A DNA stretch of 64,000 nt from Achromobacter kerstersii (GTDB lineage: Bacteria; Pseudomonadota; Gammaproteobacteria; Burkholderiales; Burkholderiaceae_B), in NCBI RefSeq assembly GCF_902859595.1, contig NZ_CADIJQ010000004.1, positions 1 to 64,000 on the forward strand, in the 5' to 3' direction. The notes beneath the pieces are model-generated. The model was given only the letters and a program-made list of their open reading frames with translations, was not told the origin of the DNA and did not search any database. Below, in pieces: positions 27,524 through 35,398 of the stretch. The translations under genes were made by a program, and so were the position numbers. Position 1 is the stretch's first letter, and the number at the start of each line of letters is the position of its first letter.

Positions 27524-27885
27524 CAGTCCTTGCCCTTGAATTTGATGTCGCGGCCCTTGACGGACAACAAGGTGCCGTCGCGCGCATCGAGCTTCAGTTT
27601 GAGGATGCCGCCGCCGCTTTGCAGCACGCGGATCTCGTAGATGAATTCGTCATCGTCTTCTTCGAATTCCACCTTGACGACCTGCCCGGGAAAATCGCGT
27701 TCAACGATGTCCAGCACCGCGCCCAGCGGCAGCACCTTGCCGGCTTCCAGCGCCTGGCGTGCGCGTTCGTGGTCGCTTTCGCCGGCCAGCCCGCTGACGG
27801 GGCCTGCGATCAGCGCAAGCGCCAAGGCGCAGCCCGACAGCAACAGGCCGCCGCGCTTGGACCATGTCAGGGGAAAAAACCGCAA
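27523..27885 (-). CDS. PepSY-domain periplasmic protein, first gene of TCS operon
   Basis: A small exported protein (about 120 aa) with a signal sequence (RGGLLLSGCALALALIAGPV) and a PepSY domain ending KLKLDARDGTLLSVKG. The acidic run EFEEDDDEF is notable. The open frame extends far upstream across the divergent promoter, so an internal start is needed; I propose the TTG at 27885, seven bases after GAGG. No ATG lies in this frame near the signal peptide. It overlaps the response-regulator start by one base. PepSY proteins next to kinases are thought to modulate sensing; that role is inferred here. Confidence 0.8.
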   Translation of the reverse strand: MRFFPLTWSKRGGLLLSGCALALALIAGPVSGLAGESDHERARQALEAGKVLPLGAVLDIVERDFPGQVVKVEFEEDDDEFIYEIRVLQSGGGILKLKLDARDGTLLSVKGRDIKFKGKD

Positions 27886-27930
27886 TGCCGGACCTCTTTG
27901 GTGGGCGAATAAGGGGGAAAGGGAGCGTCT

Positions 27931-27964
27931 TTTATACCGCGCCGAGGATGAACCTGGGATGAAC
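27931..27964 (-). promoter_or_regulatory. PhoP-box-like promoter of the PepSY-RR-HK operon
   Basis: On the minus strand the sequence reads GTTCAT-CCCAG-GTTCAT, then 11 bases, then TATAAA (27936-27931). Two direct hexamers with an 11-bp period placed 11-12 bases before the -10 box are how PhoP-type regulators activate promoters. An extra GGTTCAT lies at 27980-27986 on the plus strand, towards the divergent PepSY gene. The operon encodes an OmpR/PhoP-family regulator, so autoregulation is likely. Confidence 0.65.
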
Positions 27965-28063
27965 GGCGGCTTCAGAATAGGTTCATGCGCCAACCCGAAT
28001 AATGGGCACATGGTCGCTGCAACGGCCAGCATTTTCCCCCTTACCCTTAGGAGATATCCCATC

Positions 28064-28429
28064 ATGACGCGCATTCAGAAAACCCTGGCCGCCCTGGCAA
28101 TTGGCGCATCCGCTTTGGTCGCTGGCGCCGCCGCCCAGGCGCAAACCGCGGCTCCGGCTCAGGCTCCGGCTCAGGCCGCTCAGGCCGCTCAGGCTGCGCC
28201 GACGCCGGCCGCTCAGACTGCACCTGCCGCCGCGCCCGCCGCCCCGATGCTGACGATTCGCCAGGTCTACGACAAGATGGAAGCCGCCGGCTACCGCAAT
28301 ATCTCCGAGATCGAACGTTCCAGCAAGCACGGCTACGAGGTCAAGGCGTACGACCCGCAGGGCCAGCGCGTGAAGCTGCGCGTTGATCCGCAATCGGGCG
28401 CAGTCACGCGCAGCCGCTTCGACGACTGA
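28064..28429 (+). CDS. PepSY-domain exported protein, divergent
   Basis: An exported protein of 121 aa: signal peptide (TLAALAIGASALVAGAAAQAQ), an Ala/Gln/Pro-rich linker of about 35 residues, and a C-terminal PepSY-like domain (LTIRQVYDKMEAAGYRNISE to LRVDPQSGAVTRSRFDD). The ATG at 28064 follows AGGAGA (28049-28054). It is divergent from the PepSY-kinase operon and shares its regulatory region, so it is probably a target of that two-component system. Confidence 0.85.
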   Translation: MTRIQKTLAALAIGASALVAGAAAQAQTAAPAQAPAQAAQAAQAAPTPAAQTAPAAAPAAPMLTIRQVYDKMEAAGYRNISEIERSSKHGYEVKAYDPQGQRVKLRVDPQSGAVTRSRFDD

Positions 28430-28450
28430 ACGCAGTGGGTCAACCGCGCC

Positions 28451-28492
28451 GGGGTAAACACGGCGGGGTAAACACGGCGGAGTAAAGACGAT
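28451..28492. repeat. 14-bp tandem repeat, three units
   Basis: Two identical 14-bp units GGGGTAAACACGGC (28451-28464, 28465-28478) and a third imperfect unit (28479-28492) fill the gap between the PepSY gene and the dehydrogenase gene. It may be a slippage product or, since GTAAA repeats stand about 50-90 bp before the next start codon, a binding site. Confidence 0.7.
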
Positions 28493-28539
28493 CTTTGGGG
28501 TGAGTATGATGAATCCATTCAAGATTACGGAGTCGCATC

Positions 28540-29853
28540 ATGCCCACCCTGCGTCTCGCAGCGGCCGGCCTCACGCTGGTTACGCTTAGCGCCTGCGGCG
28601 AAGTCGCCACCTTGCCCGTTGAATCGGGCATGGGGCCGACCCCAAAACTGCCCGCCCCCAACACCACCCTGATTCCCACCGTCAACACGGCCAAAGCCGT
28701 GGGCTGGATCGCCGGCACGCAACCCGTGGCGGCGGCCGGCCTGGGCGTCAACGCGTACGCCAGCGGACTGGACCATCCGCGCTGGCTGTACGTGCTGCCC
28801 AATGGCGATGTGCTAGTCGCCGAGACCAACGCGCCGCCCAAGCCCGAAGAGGCCTCGGGCGGGCTGAAGGAATGGGCCAGCGGCATCGTCATGAAGCGCG
28901 CGGGGGCCAAGACCCCCAGCGCCAATCGCATCACGCTGTTGCGCGACACCGACCACGATGGCGTGGCCGACACGCGCAGCGTGTTGCTGCAAGGCTTGAA
29001 TTCGCCCTTCGGCATGGCGCTAGTTGGCAACCAACTGTACGTAGCCAATGCCGACGCCGTCTTGCGCTTTCCCTATGAACCGGGCCAAACGCAAATCTCG
29101 GCGGCGGGGGTGAAGGTCACCGATCTGCCCGCCGGCATCAATCACCACTGGACCAAGAACCTGATCGCCAGCCCGGACGGCAGCAAGCTTTATGTGTCCG
29201 TTGGCTCGAACAGCAACGTCGCGGAAAACGGCATGGAGATCGAAGCCGGCCGCGCCGCCATCTGGGAAATCGATGTGGCCAGCGGCAACAAGCGGCTGTA
29301 TGCCACGGGCCTGCGCAACCCGGTCGGCATGGCCTGGGCGCCAGATAACAAAACCTTATGGACCGCTGTGAACGAGCGCGACGAATTAGGCAGCGACCTG
29401 GTGCCTGACTACATGACGTCCGTGCGTGACGGGGGCTTCTATGGCTGGCCCTACAGCTACTTCGGGCAGCACGTGGACACCCGTGTCACGCCGCCTCGGC
29501 CTGACTTGGTGGCCACCGCCATCGTGCCCGACTACGCGCTGGGGCCGCACACGGCGTCGCTGGGGCTGGCGTGGTCAGGCAACAGCCGGCTGCCCGCGCC
29601 CTTTGCACACGGCATGTTCGTGGGCCAGCACGGGTCGTGGAACCGCGACCCGCGCAGCGGCTACAAGGTCATCTTCGTGCCCTTCGCGCAAAACACGCCC
29701 GACGGTACAGCGCGTGATGTGCTGACGGGCTTCCTGAATGAAAGCGGCCAGGCGCAAGGCCGGCCGGTGGGCGTTGCCATCGACCGCCAGGGCGATCTGC
29801 TGGTGGCCGACGATGTGGGCAATGTGATCTGGCGCGTCAGCCCCAAACCCTGA
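28540..29853 (+). CDS. PQQ-type sugar/sorbosone dehydrogenase-like lipoprotein
   Basis: A beta-propeller dehydrogenase (437 aa) like soluble L-sorbosone or aldose sugar dehydrogenases that use pyrroloquinoline quinone. The lipobox LSAC (Cys19) predicts a lipid anchor. Repeated propeller strands are seen in [40 protein letters not shown] and [32 protein letters not shown] near residue 365 is typical of the family. The neighbouring azurin could accept its electrons, which is inference. No PQQ-synthesis genes are in the window. Confidence 0.82.
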   Translation: MPTLRLAAAGLTLVTLSACGEVATLPVESGMGPTPKLPAPNTTLIPTVNTAKAVGWIAGTQPVAAAGLGVNAYASGLDHPRWLYVLPNGDVLVAETNAPPKPEEASGGLKEWASGIVMKRAGAKTPSANRITLLRDTDHDGVADTRSVLLQGLNSPFGMALVGNQLYVANADAVLRFPYEPGQTQISAAGVKVTDLPAGINHHWTKNLIASPDGSKLYVSVGSNSNVAENGMEIEAGRAAIWEIDVASGNKRLYATGLRNPVGMAWAPDNKTLWTAVNERDELGSDLVPDYMTSVRDGGFYGWPYSYFGQHVDTRVTPPRPDLVATAIVPDYALGPHTASLGLAWSGNSRLPAPFAHGMFVGQHGSWNRDPRSGYKVIFVPFAQNTPDGTARDVLTGFLNESGQAQGRPVGVAIDRQGDLLVADDVGNVIWRVSPKP

Positions 29854-30023
29854 TCCGGTTGTGCGGCCGGCGCAACTCAATGGCGCCGGCTTGCGCTGGG
29901 TCAAACGGCCGCACGCGCGATTCCGCTTTCTGGCCTACAGTAGCGCGAGAATGTCGTATCGCCGGTTTCCAGCGCATCGCGCCGCCGGCAGTCCGCTCCC
30001 CTCGAAACATTGGAGGCATGAAT

Positions 30024-30476
30024 ATGGTGTTCAAGAAATTGTGCGTTGCAGCGGTCCTCGCTGTTGCGTCGGCCCCGGTCCTGGCCGCCGAATGCTCGAT
30101 CGATATCGCTGGCAATGACCAGATGCAGTTCGACAAGAAGGAAATCACGGTCAGCAAAAGCTGCAAGCAGTTCACCGTGAACCTGAAGCACCCCGGCACG
30201 CTGGCCAAGAACGTCATGGGCCACAACTGGGTGCTGACCAAAACCGCCGACATGCAAGGCGCCGTGAACGACGGCATGGCTGCGGGCCTGGACAACGACT
30301 ACGTGAAGAAAGACGACGCCCGCGTCATCGCCCACACCAAGGTGATTGGCGGCGGCCAAAGCGATTCCGTCACGTTCGACGTCAGCAAACTCGCTGCCGG
30401 CACCGACTACACGTACTTCTGCTCCTTCCCCGGCCACTTCGCGCTAATGAAGGGCACTCTGAAACTGGTCGACTGA
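30024..30476 (+). CDS. azu: Azurin
   Basis: A periplasmic type-1 copper protein (150 aa precursor). The signal peptide is residues 1-21; the mature part (22-150) is exactly 129 residues, the normal azurin length. Copper ligands in mature numbering are His46, Cys112, His117 and Met121, and the disulfide pair Cys3-Cys26 is present. The sequence is very close to what I recall of Alcaligenes/Achromobacter azurins. The ATG at 30024 is chosen because GGAGG (30012-30016) is correctly spaced; the ATG at 30018 is too close. It probably carries electrons in denitrification or from a periplasmic dehydrogenase. Confidence 0.97.
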   Translation: MVFKKLCVAAVLAVASAPVLAAECSIDIAGNDQMQFDKKEITVSKSCKQFTVNLKHPGTLAKNVMGHNWVLTKTADMQGAVNDGMAAGLDNDYVKKDDARVIAHTKVIGGGQSDSVTFDVSKLAAGTDYTYFCSFPGHFALMKGTLKLVD

Positions 30477-30492
30477 CCGGCGCTTGCCTGCA

Positions 30493-30535
30493 CGGGCTCC
30501 TTGCCCCTGGTCCGCCAGGGGTAAGGAGCCCGTTT
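30493..30535 (+). terminator. Terminator after azurin
   Basis: CGGGCTCCTT (30493-30502) pairs with AAGGAGCCCG (30523-30532), and inside it CCCCTGG pairs with CCAGGGG across a TCCG loop, with one mismatch between. Three T follow. The stem of 17 pairs makes a convincing terminator for azu despite the short T run. Confidence 0.75.
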
Positions 30536-30590
30536 CCATTCGGCCACCCCTACAATGCCTGAGCCTCGAACACACGGAAAAGGAGCAGGC

Positions 30591-31295
30591 ATGAGCACGG
30601 AAAAAGTAGCGATCGTGACGGCGGGCGGCAGCGGCATGGGCGCAGCCGCGGCGCGCAAGCTGGCGGCCGACGGATACCGCGTGGCCATTTTGTCTTCGTC
30701 CGGCAAGGGCGAATCGCTGGCGCAGGAACTGGGCGGGCTGGGCGTGACTGGCTCGAACCGTTCGCCCGAAGACCTGGCCCGTCTGGTCGAGACCACGCTG
30801 CAAAAATGGGGCCGCGTGGATGCCGTCGTGAACAGCGCCGGCCACGGCCCCAAGGGTCCGCTGCTTGAGATCAGCGATGACGACTGGCACCTGGGCATGG
30901 AGTTCTACCTGCTGAACGTGGTGCGCATCACCCGCTTGGTCGCCCCGGTGATGAAGCAGCAGAAGTCCGGCGCCATCGTCAACATTTCCACGTACGCCAC
31001 GTTCGAACCCGAAGCGCTGTTCCCGACCTCCGGCGTGTTCCGCGCGGGTCTGGCCGCCTTCACGAAAGTGTTCTCGGACGAATACGCCGAACACAATGTG
31101 CGCATGAACAACGTGCTGCCGGGCTTTATCGACAGCCTGCCGGAAAAAGAAGACCGCCGCGTGCGCATCCCGATGGGGCGCTACGGCACGGCCGAAGAAG
31201 TGGCCGGCCTGATCGCCTTCCTGGCGTCCGACGCATCGTCCTACATCACCGGCCAGAACATCCGCATCGACGGCGGCATCACGCGTTCGGTCTGA
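30591..31295 (+). CDS. SDR-family protein lacking the usual Tyr/Lys pair
   Basis: A short-chain dehydrogenase/reductase fold protein (234 aa). The nucleotide loop TAGGSGMG (residues 10-17), NSAGHG (81-86) and the C-terminal GQNIRIDGG are standard. The catalytic Ser is in NISTY (Ser133), but the expected YxxxK is replaced by SGVFR: by alignment Ser147 and Arg151 stand where Tyr and Lys should be. AAGGAG precedes the ATG at 30591. It might be a non-classical enzyme or a binding protein. It is not obviously linked to its neighbours. Confidence 0.85.
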   Translation: MSTEKVAIVTAGGSGMGAAAARKLAADGYRVAILSSSGKGESLAQELGGLGVTGSNRSPEDLARLVETTLQKWGRVDAVVNSAGHGPKGPLLEISDDDWHLGMEFYLLNVVRITRLVAPVMKQQKSGAIVNISTYATFEPEALFPTSGVFRAGLAAFTKVFSDEYAEHNVRMNNVLPGFIDSLPEKEDRRVRIPMGRYGTAEEVAGLIAFLASDASSYITGQNIRIDGGITRSV

Positions 31296-31314
31296 GCCTC
31301 ATGCTTATGGACTA

Positions 31315-31391
31315 AGCCTCTCGTCCGAATGACCGTATTGAACCCCGCCGCGCGGTTCAGTACCGTAGTTTTTCGCATTCGACGAGAGGCT
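31315..31391 (+). promoter_or_regulatory. Leader hairpin burying the ribosome site of the DUF1800 gene
   Basis: AGCCTCTCGTCCGAATG (31315-31331) is complementary to CATTCGACGAGAGGCT (31376-31391) apart from one bulged base. Inside, TATTGAACC pairs with GGTTCAGTA with one mismatch. The right arm contains GAGAGG (31384-31389), the ribosome site of the ATG at 31396, and its partner CCTCTC lies in the left arm. If transcribed as one leader, translation of the DUF1800 gene would need this helix to open. Confidence 0.6.
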
Positions 31392-31395
31392 GGCG

Positions 31396-32910
31396 ATGAC
31401 TGTCACCCCGGGCCAGGCGTCGCGCTTTCTGGCGCAAGCCACCTTCGGGCCCACCCCCTCACAGATTGATGCGGTTGTGCGCGACGGCTACGCCCCGTGG
31501 CTGGATGCCCAGCTGGCGATGCCGCCGTCGCAAACGCATTTCGACTGGCTGCTGCAACAGAAGAAAAACACCGAGGCCTTCAAGGGCAACGGCATCAATG
31601 CGCCGCTGGAATCCACGCTCTGGCGCAAATTCATCAGCGCCGACGACCAGGTGCGCACGCGCGTGGCGTTTGCGCTGTCGGAAATATTCGTCGTGGGGGT
31701 GCAGTCCATCACCGCGTCGTGGCCGCTGTTTGGCGCGGCGGGCTTCATGGACTTGCTGGCGGAACACGCGCTGGGCAATTATCAAACGCTGCTGACCGCC
31801 GTCACCAAGAACCTGTCGATGGGCTGCATGCTGACCTATCGCGGCAACCGCAAGGAAGACCCCAAGACCGGCCGCCACCCCGACGAGAACTATGCGCGCG
31901 AGGTCATGCAATTGTTCAGCATCGGCCTGCTGGAGCTAGCGCCCGATGGCACCGTCCGCAAAGAAAATGGCGCGCCCGTCGAAACGTACGACAACGCCGA
32001 CGTGCAAGGGCTGGCGAAAGTGTTCACGGGATGGGACATCAACGGGCCAGAGACCGATGTGGAATTTCACCGGCGGCCCATGGCGCTGAACAACGCCCAG
32101 CACTCGATGGCGGAAAAGCGTTTCCTGGGCGCGGTGATTCCGTCCGGCACGGATGGGCATCTGTCGCTCAAGCGCGCCATGGATGTCATCTGCGCGCATC
32201 CGAATGTGGGGCCGTTCATCGGCATGCAGCTGATCCAGCGGCTCGTCACCAGCAACCCCAGCCCCGCTTATGTGGCGCGCGTGTCGGCTGCGTTCAATGA
32301 CGACGGCAAGGGCGTGCGCGGCAACCTCAAAGCGGTGGTGCGCGCGATTTTGCTGGACCCGGAAGCGCGCAACCCCGATTTGAACGACCCCGCCTGGGGC
32401 AAGGTGCGCGAACCCATCCTGCGTTTCTCGGGCTGGGCGCGCGCCTTCGGCGCCACGTCCACGAATGGCGCGTGGGCCATGCCCGACACCACCGACAACA
32501 CGATTCGGCTGGCGCAAAGCCCGATGCGGTCGGCCACGGTGTTCAACTTCTTCCGCCCCCGATATTCCCCGCCCGTCACCGAGCTGGCCAAGCGGCATCT
32601 GGTGGCGCCAGAAATGCAGATCACGGACGAGACCAGCATTGCGGGCTATCTGAACTTTTTGGCGATCTACGCCGACCGGGGGTGGGAAGACTTGCAGACG
32701 TCATACGCGCCAGAGATCGCCGTGGCCAACGACCCGCAAGCGCTGGTGGCACGCATCGTGCTGCTGTTGGCGGGCGATGCGTTCAGCGCGCAGACGGCGC
32801 GCAGCATCGCCGACGCCGTCGCCACCCTGCCCGCCAGCCGGCCGCGCGACCGCGTGCGCGCCGCGATATTGCTGGTGGCCGCCACCCCTGAATACCTGGT
32901 GCAGAAATGA
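31396..32910 (+). CDS. DUF1800 domain protein
   Basis: A 504-aa protein of the DUF1800 family, starting with the hallmark SRFLAQATFGPTPSQIDAVV and containing DENYAREVMQLFSIGLLEL, VFTGWD and NPSPAYVARVSAAF. Family members are nearly always paired with a DUF1501 protein, as here, with a four-base overlap. The biochemical role of the pair is not established; they are often cell-surface or exported in other bacteria. This one has no obvious signal peptide of its own. Its ribosome site lies in a predicted hairpin. Confidence 0.9.
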   Translation: MTVTPGQASRFLAQATFGPTPSQIDAVVRDGYAPWLDAQLAMPPSQTHFDWLLQQKKNTEAFKGNGINAPLESTLWRKFISADDQVRTRVAFALSEIFVVGVQSITASWPLFGAAGFMDLLAEHALGNYQTLLTAVTKNLSMGCMLTYRGNRKEDPKTGRHPDENYAREVMQLFSIGLLELAPDGTVRKENGAPVETYDNADVQGLAKVFTGWDINGPETDVEFHRRPMALNNAQHSMAEKRFLGAVIPSGTDGHLSLKRAMDVICAHPNVGPFIGMQLIQRLVTSNPSPAYVARVSAAFNDDGKGVRGNLKAVVRAILLDPEARNPDLNDPAWGKVREPILRFSGWARAFGATSTNGAWAMPDTTDNTIRLAQSPMRSATVFNFFRPRYSPPVTELAKRHLVAPEMQITDETSIAGYLNFLAIYADRGWEDLQTSYAPEIAVANDPQALVARIVLLLAGDAFSAQTARSIADAVATLPASRPRDRVRAAILLVAATPEYLVQK

Positions 32911-34286
32911 CGCAGCCCCACGATGCCGACCGCCGCGCGTTTCTGCTGCGCGCCTGCGCCTTGGGCGCGACGGGTGCAGCCGCCCCCCTGGCATTGAACC
33001 TTGCGGCGCTGGGCGCAGCCGCCGCGCAGTCCGCACCGCCTTCGTACAAGGCGCTGGTGTGCGTGTTCCTGTATGGCGGCAACGACCCCTTCAATACGCT
33101 GGTGCCGTTTGACGATGCTGCGTACCGCGCTTACGCTGCGGCGCGCACCGACATCGCATTGCGGCGCGACACGCTGCGCGCCACCGCGCTGCGTGGCAAG
33201 GCGGCCACGCCGGGCGGCGCACAGTTTGCGCTGGCGCCCGCGCTGGCCCCGCTGGCTCCGCTGTACGAAAACGGCCAGATGGCGGTGCTGTTGAATGTGG
33301 GGCCACTGGTGGTCCCCACCACCAAAGCGGAATACATCAGCGCCCGCGTGCCGTTGCCACCCAAGCTGTTTTCGCATAACGACCAGCAATCGTATTGGCA
33401 GGCGCTGGCGCCCGAAGGCGCGTCATCCGGCTGGGGCGGCCGGCTCACCGACTTGTTCGCCAGCGCCAACGCGCAGCGCACCTTCACCGGCATCACGGCA
33501 GGCGGCAGCACCGTGCTGCTGGCTGGCCACAAGGTCGCCGGATACCGCGTCGGCATCAACGGGTCCACGCCGATTGAACTGCTGCACCGCGACATGTACG
33601 GCTCCAGCGCCTGCACGGCGCTGCTACGCCAACTGATCACGCAGCCGCGCGAGCACCTGATGGAACGCGAGCTATCCCGCATCGCCGCGCAATCCATTGA
33701 TGCCGACACGCGTTTGCGCGCCGCGCTGGCCGATGTGGCGGTGCCGGGCGACTTCGGCTCGCCACTGGCGCAGCAGTTAAAGATCGTGGCGCGCATCATC
33801 GGCGCGCGCCAAGCCCTGGGCGCACGTCGGCAGGTGTTCTTTGTGTCGCAAAACGGCTATGACAACCACACCGGTTTGAATGACACGCACCCGGCGCTGC
33901 TGCGGGAACTGGGGCAGTCTTTGGCGGTGTTTCAGCAGGCGTTGACGACGTTGGGCGTGGCGGATCAGGTCACCACCTTCACGGCGTCCGAGTTCGGCCG
34001 CACGCTGGGGTCCAACGGCAATGGGTCAGACCACGGCTGGGGCTCGCACCATCTGGTGCTGGGCGGCGCGGTCAATGGCGGCCGCAGCTACGGCACGCAT
34101 CCCGAGATCGCGCTGGATGGCCCCGGTTTCGTCGACAACGGCCGCCTGCTGCCCACGCTGGCGGTGGACCAGCTGGGCGCGTCGCTAGGCCGCTGGTTCG
34201 GCGCCGGCCGCGACGAATTGCGGCTGGTGTTTCCGAACTTGAAGCACTTTGATGCGGATGGGTTGGCGCTGCTGCCCAGTGCATGA
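32907..34286 (+). CDS. Tat-exported DUF1501 protein
   Basis: The DUF1501 partner (459 aa). An N-terminal twin-arginine signal is clear (DRRAFLLRACALGATG and a hydrophobic stretch to AAAQS), so the protein is exported folded. The family belongs to the alkaline-phosphatase-like superfamily: VFLYGGNDPFNTLVP near residue 53, SQNGYDNHTG, TASEFGRTLGSNGNGSDHGW and HHLVLGG contain the expected metal-binding Asp/His residues. Substrate unknown. Overlaps the DUF1800 stop (ATGA). It ends 47 bp before a convergent gene. Confidence 0.9.
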   Translation: MTQPHDADRRAFLLRACALGATGAAAPLALNLAALGAAAAQSAPPSYKALVCVFLYGGNDPFNTLVPFDDAAYRAYAAARTDIALRRDTLRATALRGKAATPGGAQFALAPALAPLAPLYENGQMAVLLNVGPLVVPTTKAEYISARVPLPPKLFSHNDQQSYWQALAPEGASSGWGGRLTDLFASANAQRTFTGITAGGSTVLLAGHKVAGYRVGINGSTPIELLHRDMYGSSACTALLRQLITQPREHLMERELSRIAAQSIDADTRLRAALADVAVPGDFGSPLAQQLKIVARIIGARQALGARRQVFFVSQNGYDNHTGLNDTHPALLRELGQSLAVFQQALTTLGVADQVTTFTASEFGRTLGSNGNGSDHGWGSHHLVLGGAVNGGRSYGTHPEIALDGPGFVDNGRLLPTLAVDQLGASLGRWFGAGRDELRLVFPNLKHFDADGLALLPSA

Positions 34287-34332
34287 TGCGCAAGCACATT
34301 CCCGCCCCCGCATCACAGACGACGACGCCTGG

Positions 34333-35301
34333 CTACCTGGCCGCCAACTTCCGCGTGGCCGCCAATTGCTTCCAGCGTACGGCTTCGCTTTCAACAAACG
34401 CGCCCAATTCGGCGGGCGTACTGTGGCGGACCTCGGCGCCTTGTTCGCCAATCTTCTTCACGACTGCCGGGTCCGCCAAGGCCTGATTCAACGCCTTGTT
34501 CAACGTCGTGACCACGGCGGCGTCCGCCTTGGCCGGCGCGAAGATGGCGTACCACTGCGGCACATCCACGCCCGGCACACCGGCTTCAGCCAGCGTGGGC
34601 AAGTCGGGCAGCGCCGCCGTGCGGGTGGCACCCGCCACCGCCAGCGCCTGGATCATGCCGGACTTCAGGTGCGGATACACGCTGAACAAACTGGGGAACA
34701 TCACCTGCGTGGTGCCGGACAGCGTATCCGTCAGAGCAGGCGCCGAGCCTTTGTACGGCACGTCCAGCATCTGTGTACCCGTCGCCATGTTGAAGAGTTC
34801 CCCCGCGATCGCCGGCGCGGTGCCAGGCCCGGCGGACGCGAAGCTGAGCCCCTCGGGATGGTCGTGGCCGTACTTCACCAGGCCCGCCACATCGTTCACC
34901 GGCAAGCGGCTGGTCACGACCATGATGGTGGGGGAATCCGCCACCATGCCGATCGGCGTGAAGTCCTTGACCGGATCGTAGTTCAGCTTCTGCATGGCGG
35001 GGTTGATGCCGTGCGTGCCGATATAGCCGAGTATCAAGGTGTAGCCATCAGCGGGCTGGCGCGCCACGTAGTCAGAGGCGATGGCCCCCTGCGCCCCAGG
35101 CTTGTTCACGACGATGACGGTCTGCCCCAGCAGCTCGCCCACCTTCTGGCCGACCACGCGCGCCAGCACATCGTTGCCGCCACCGGCGGCGGTAGGCACA
35201 ACCAGCGTGATCGGGCGTTCGGGATAGGCGGCTTGCGCCGTTGCGCTCAGCGCCAGCAGCAGGGCTGCCGCGCAGGCGGTTTTCAGGGAATGGCACTTCA
35301 T
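34333..35301 (-). CDS. Bug-family (TctC-like) solute-binding protein
   Basis: A periplasmic binding protein of the tripartite tricarboxylate/Bug family (322 aa) with signal peptide (KTACAAALLLALSATAQAA) and the family motifs YPERPITLVVPTAAGGGNDVLAR, KPGAQGAIASDYVARQPADG and VPYKGSAPALTDTLSG. Start at MKCHSLK. No TctA/TctB membrane subunits are nearby, so it is an orphan receptor, as is common in this group. It follows the PrpF-type tautomerase gene on the same strand, so the ligand may be the acid that enzyme handles. Confidence 0.92.
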   Translation of the reverse strand: MKCHSLKTACAAALLLALSATAQAAYPERPITLVVPTAAGGGNDVLARVVGQKVGELLGQTVIVVNKPGAQGAIASDYVARQPADGYTLILGYIGTHGINPAMQKLNYDPVKDFTPIGMVADSPTIMVVTSRLPVNDVAGLVKYGHDHPEGLSFASAGPGTAPAIAGELFNMATGTQMLDVPYKGSAPALTDTLSGTTQVMFPSLFSVYPHLKSGMIQALAVAGATRTAALPDLPTLAEAGVPGVDVPQWYAIFAPAKADAAVVTTLNKALNQALADPAVVKKIGEQGAEVRHSTPAELGAFVESEAVRWKQLAATRKLAAR

Positions 35302-35398
35302 GATTTTGTCTCCAGAGGGATCATTGGCTTTTGTGTAAGAGGCCTCTTTGCGGGCCGCTTCAAAGGTCAAGACGTATCGCGTGCGTGGTCCGCCGCAA

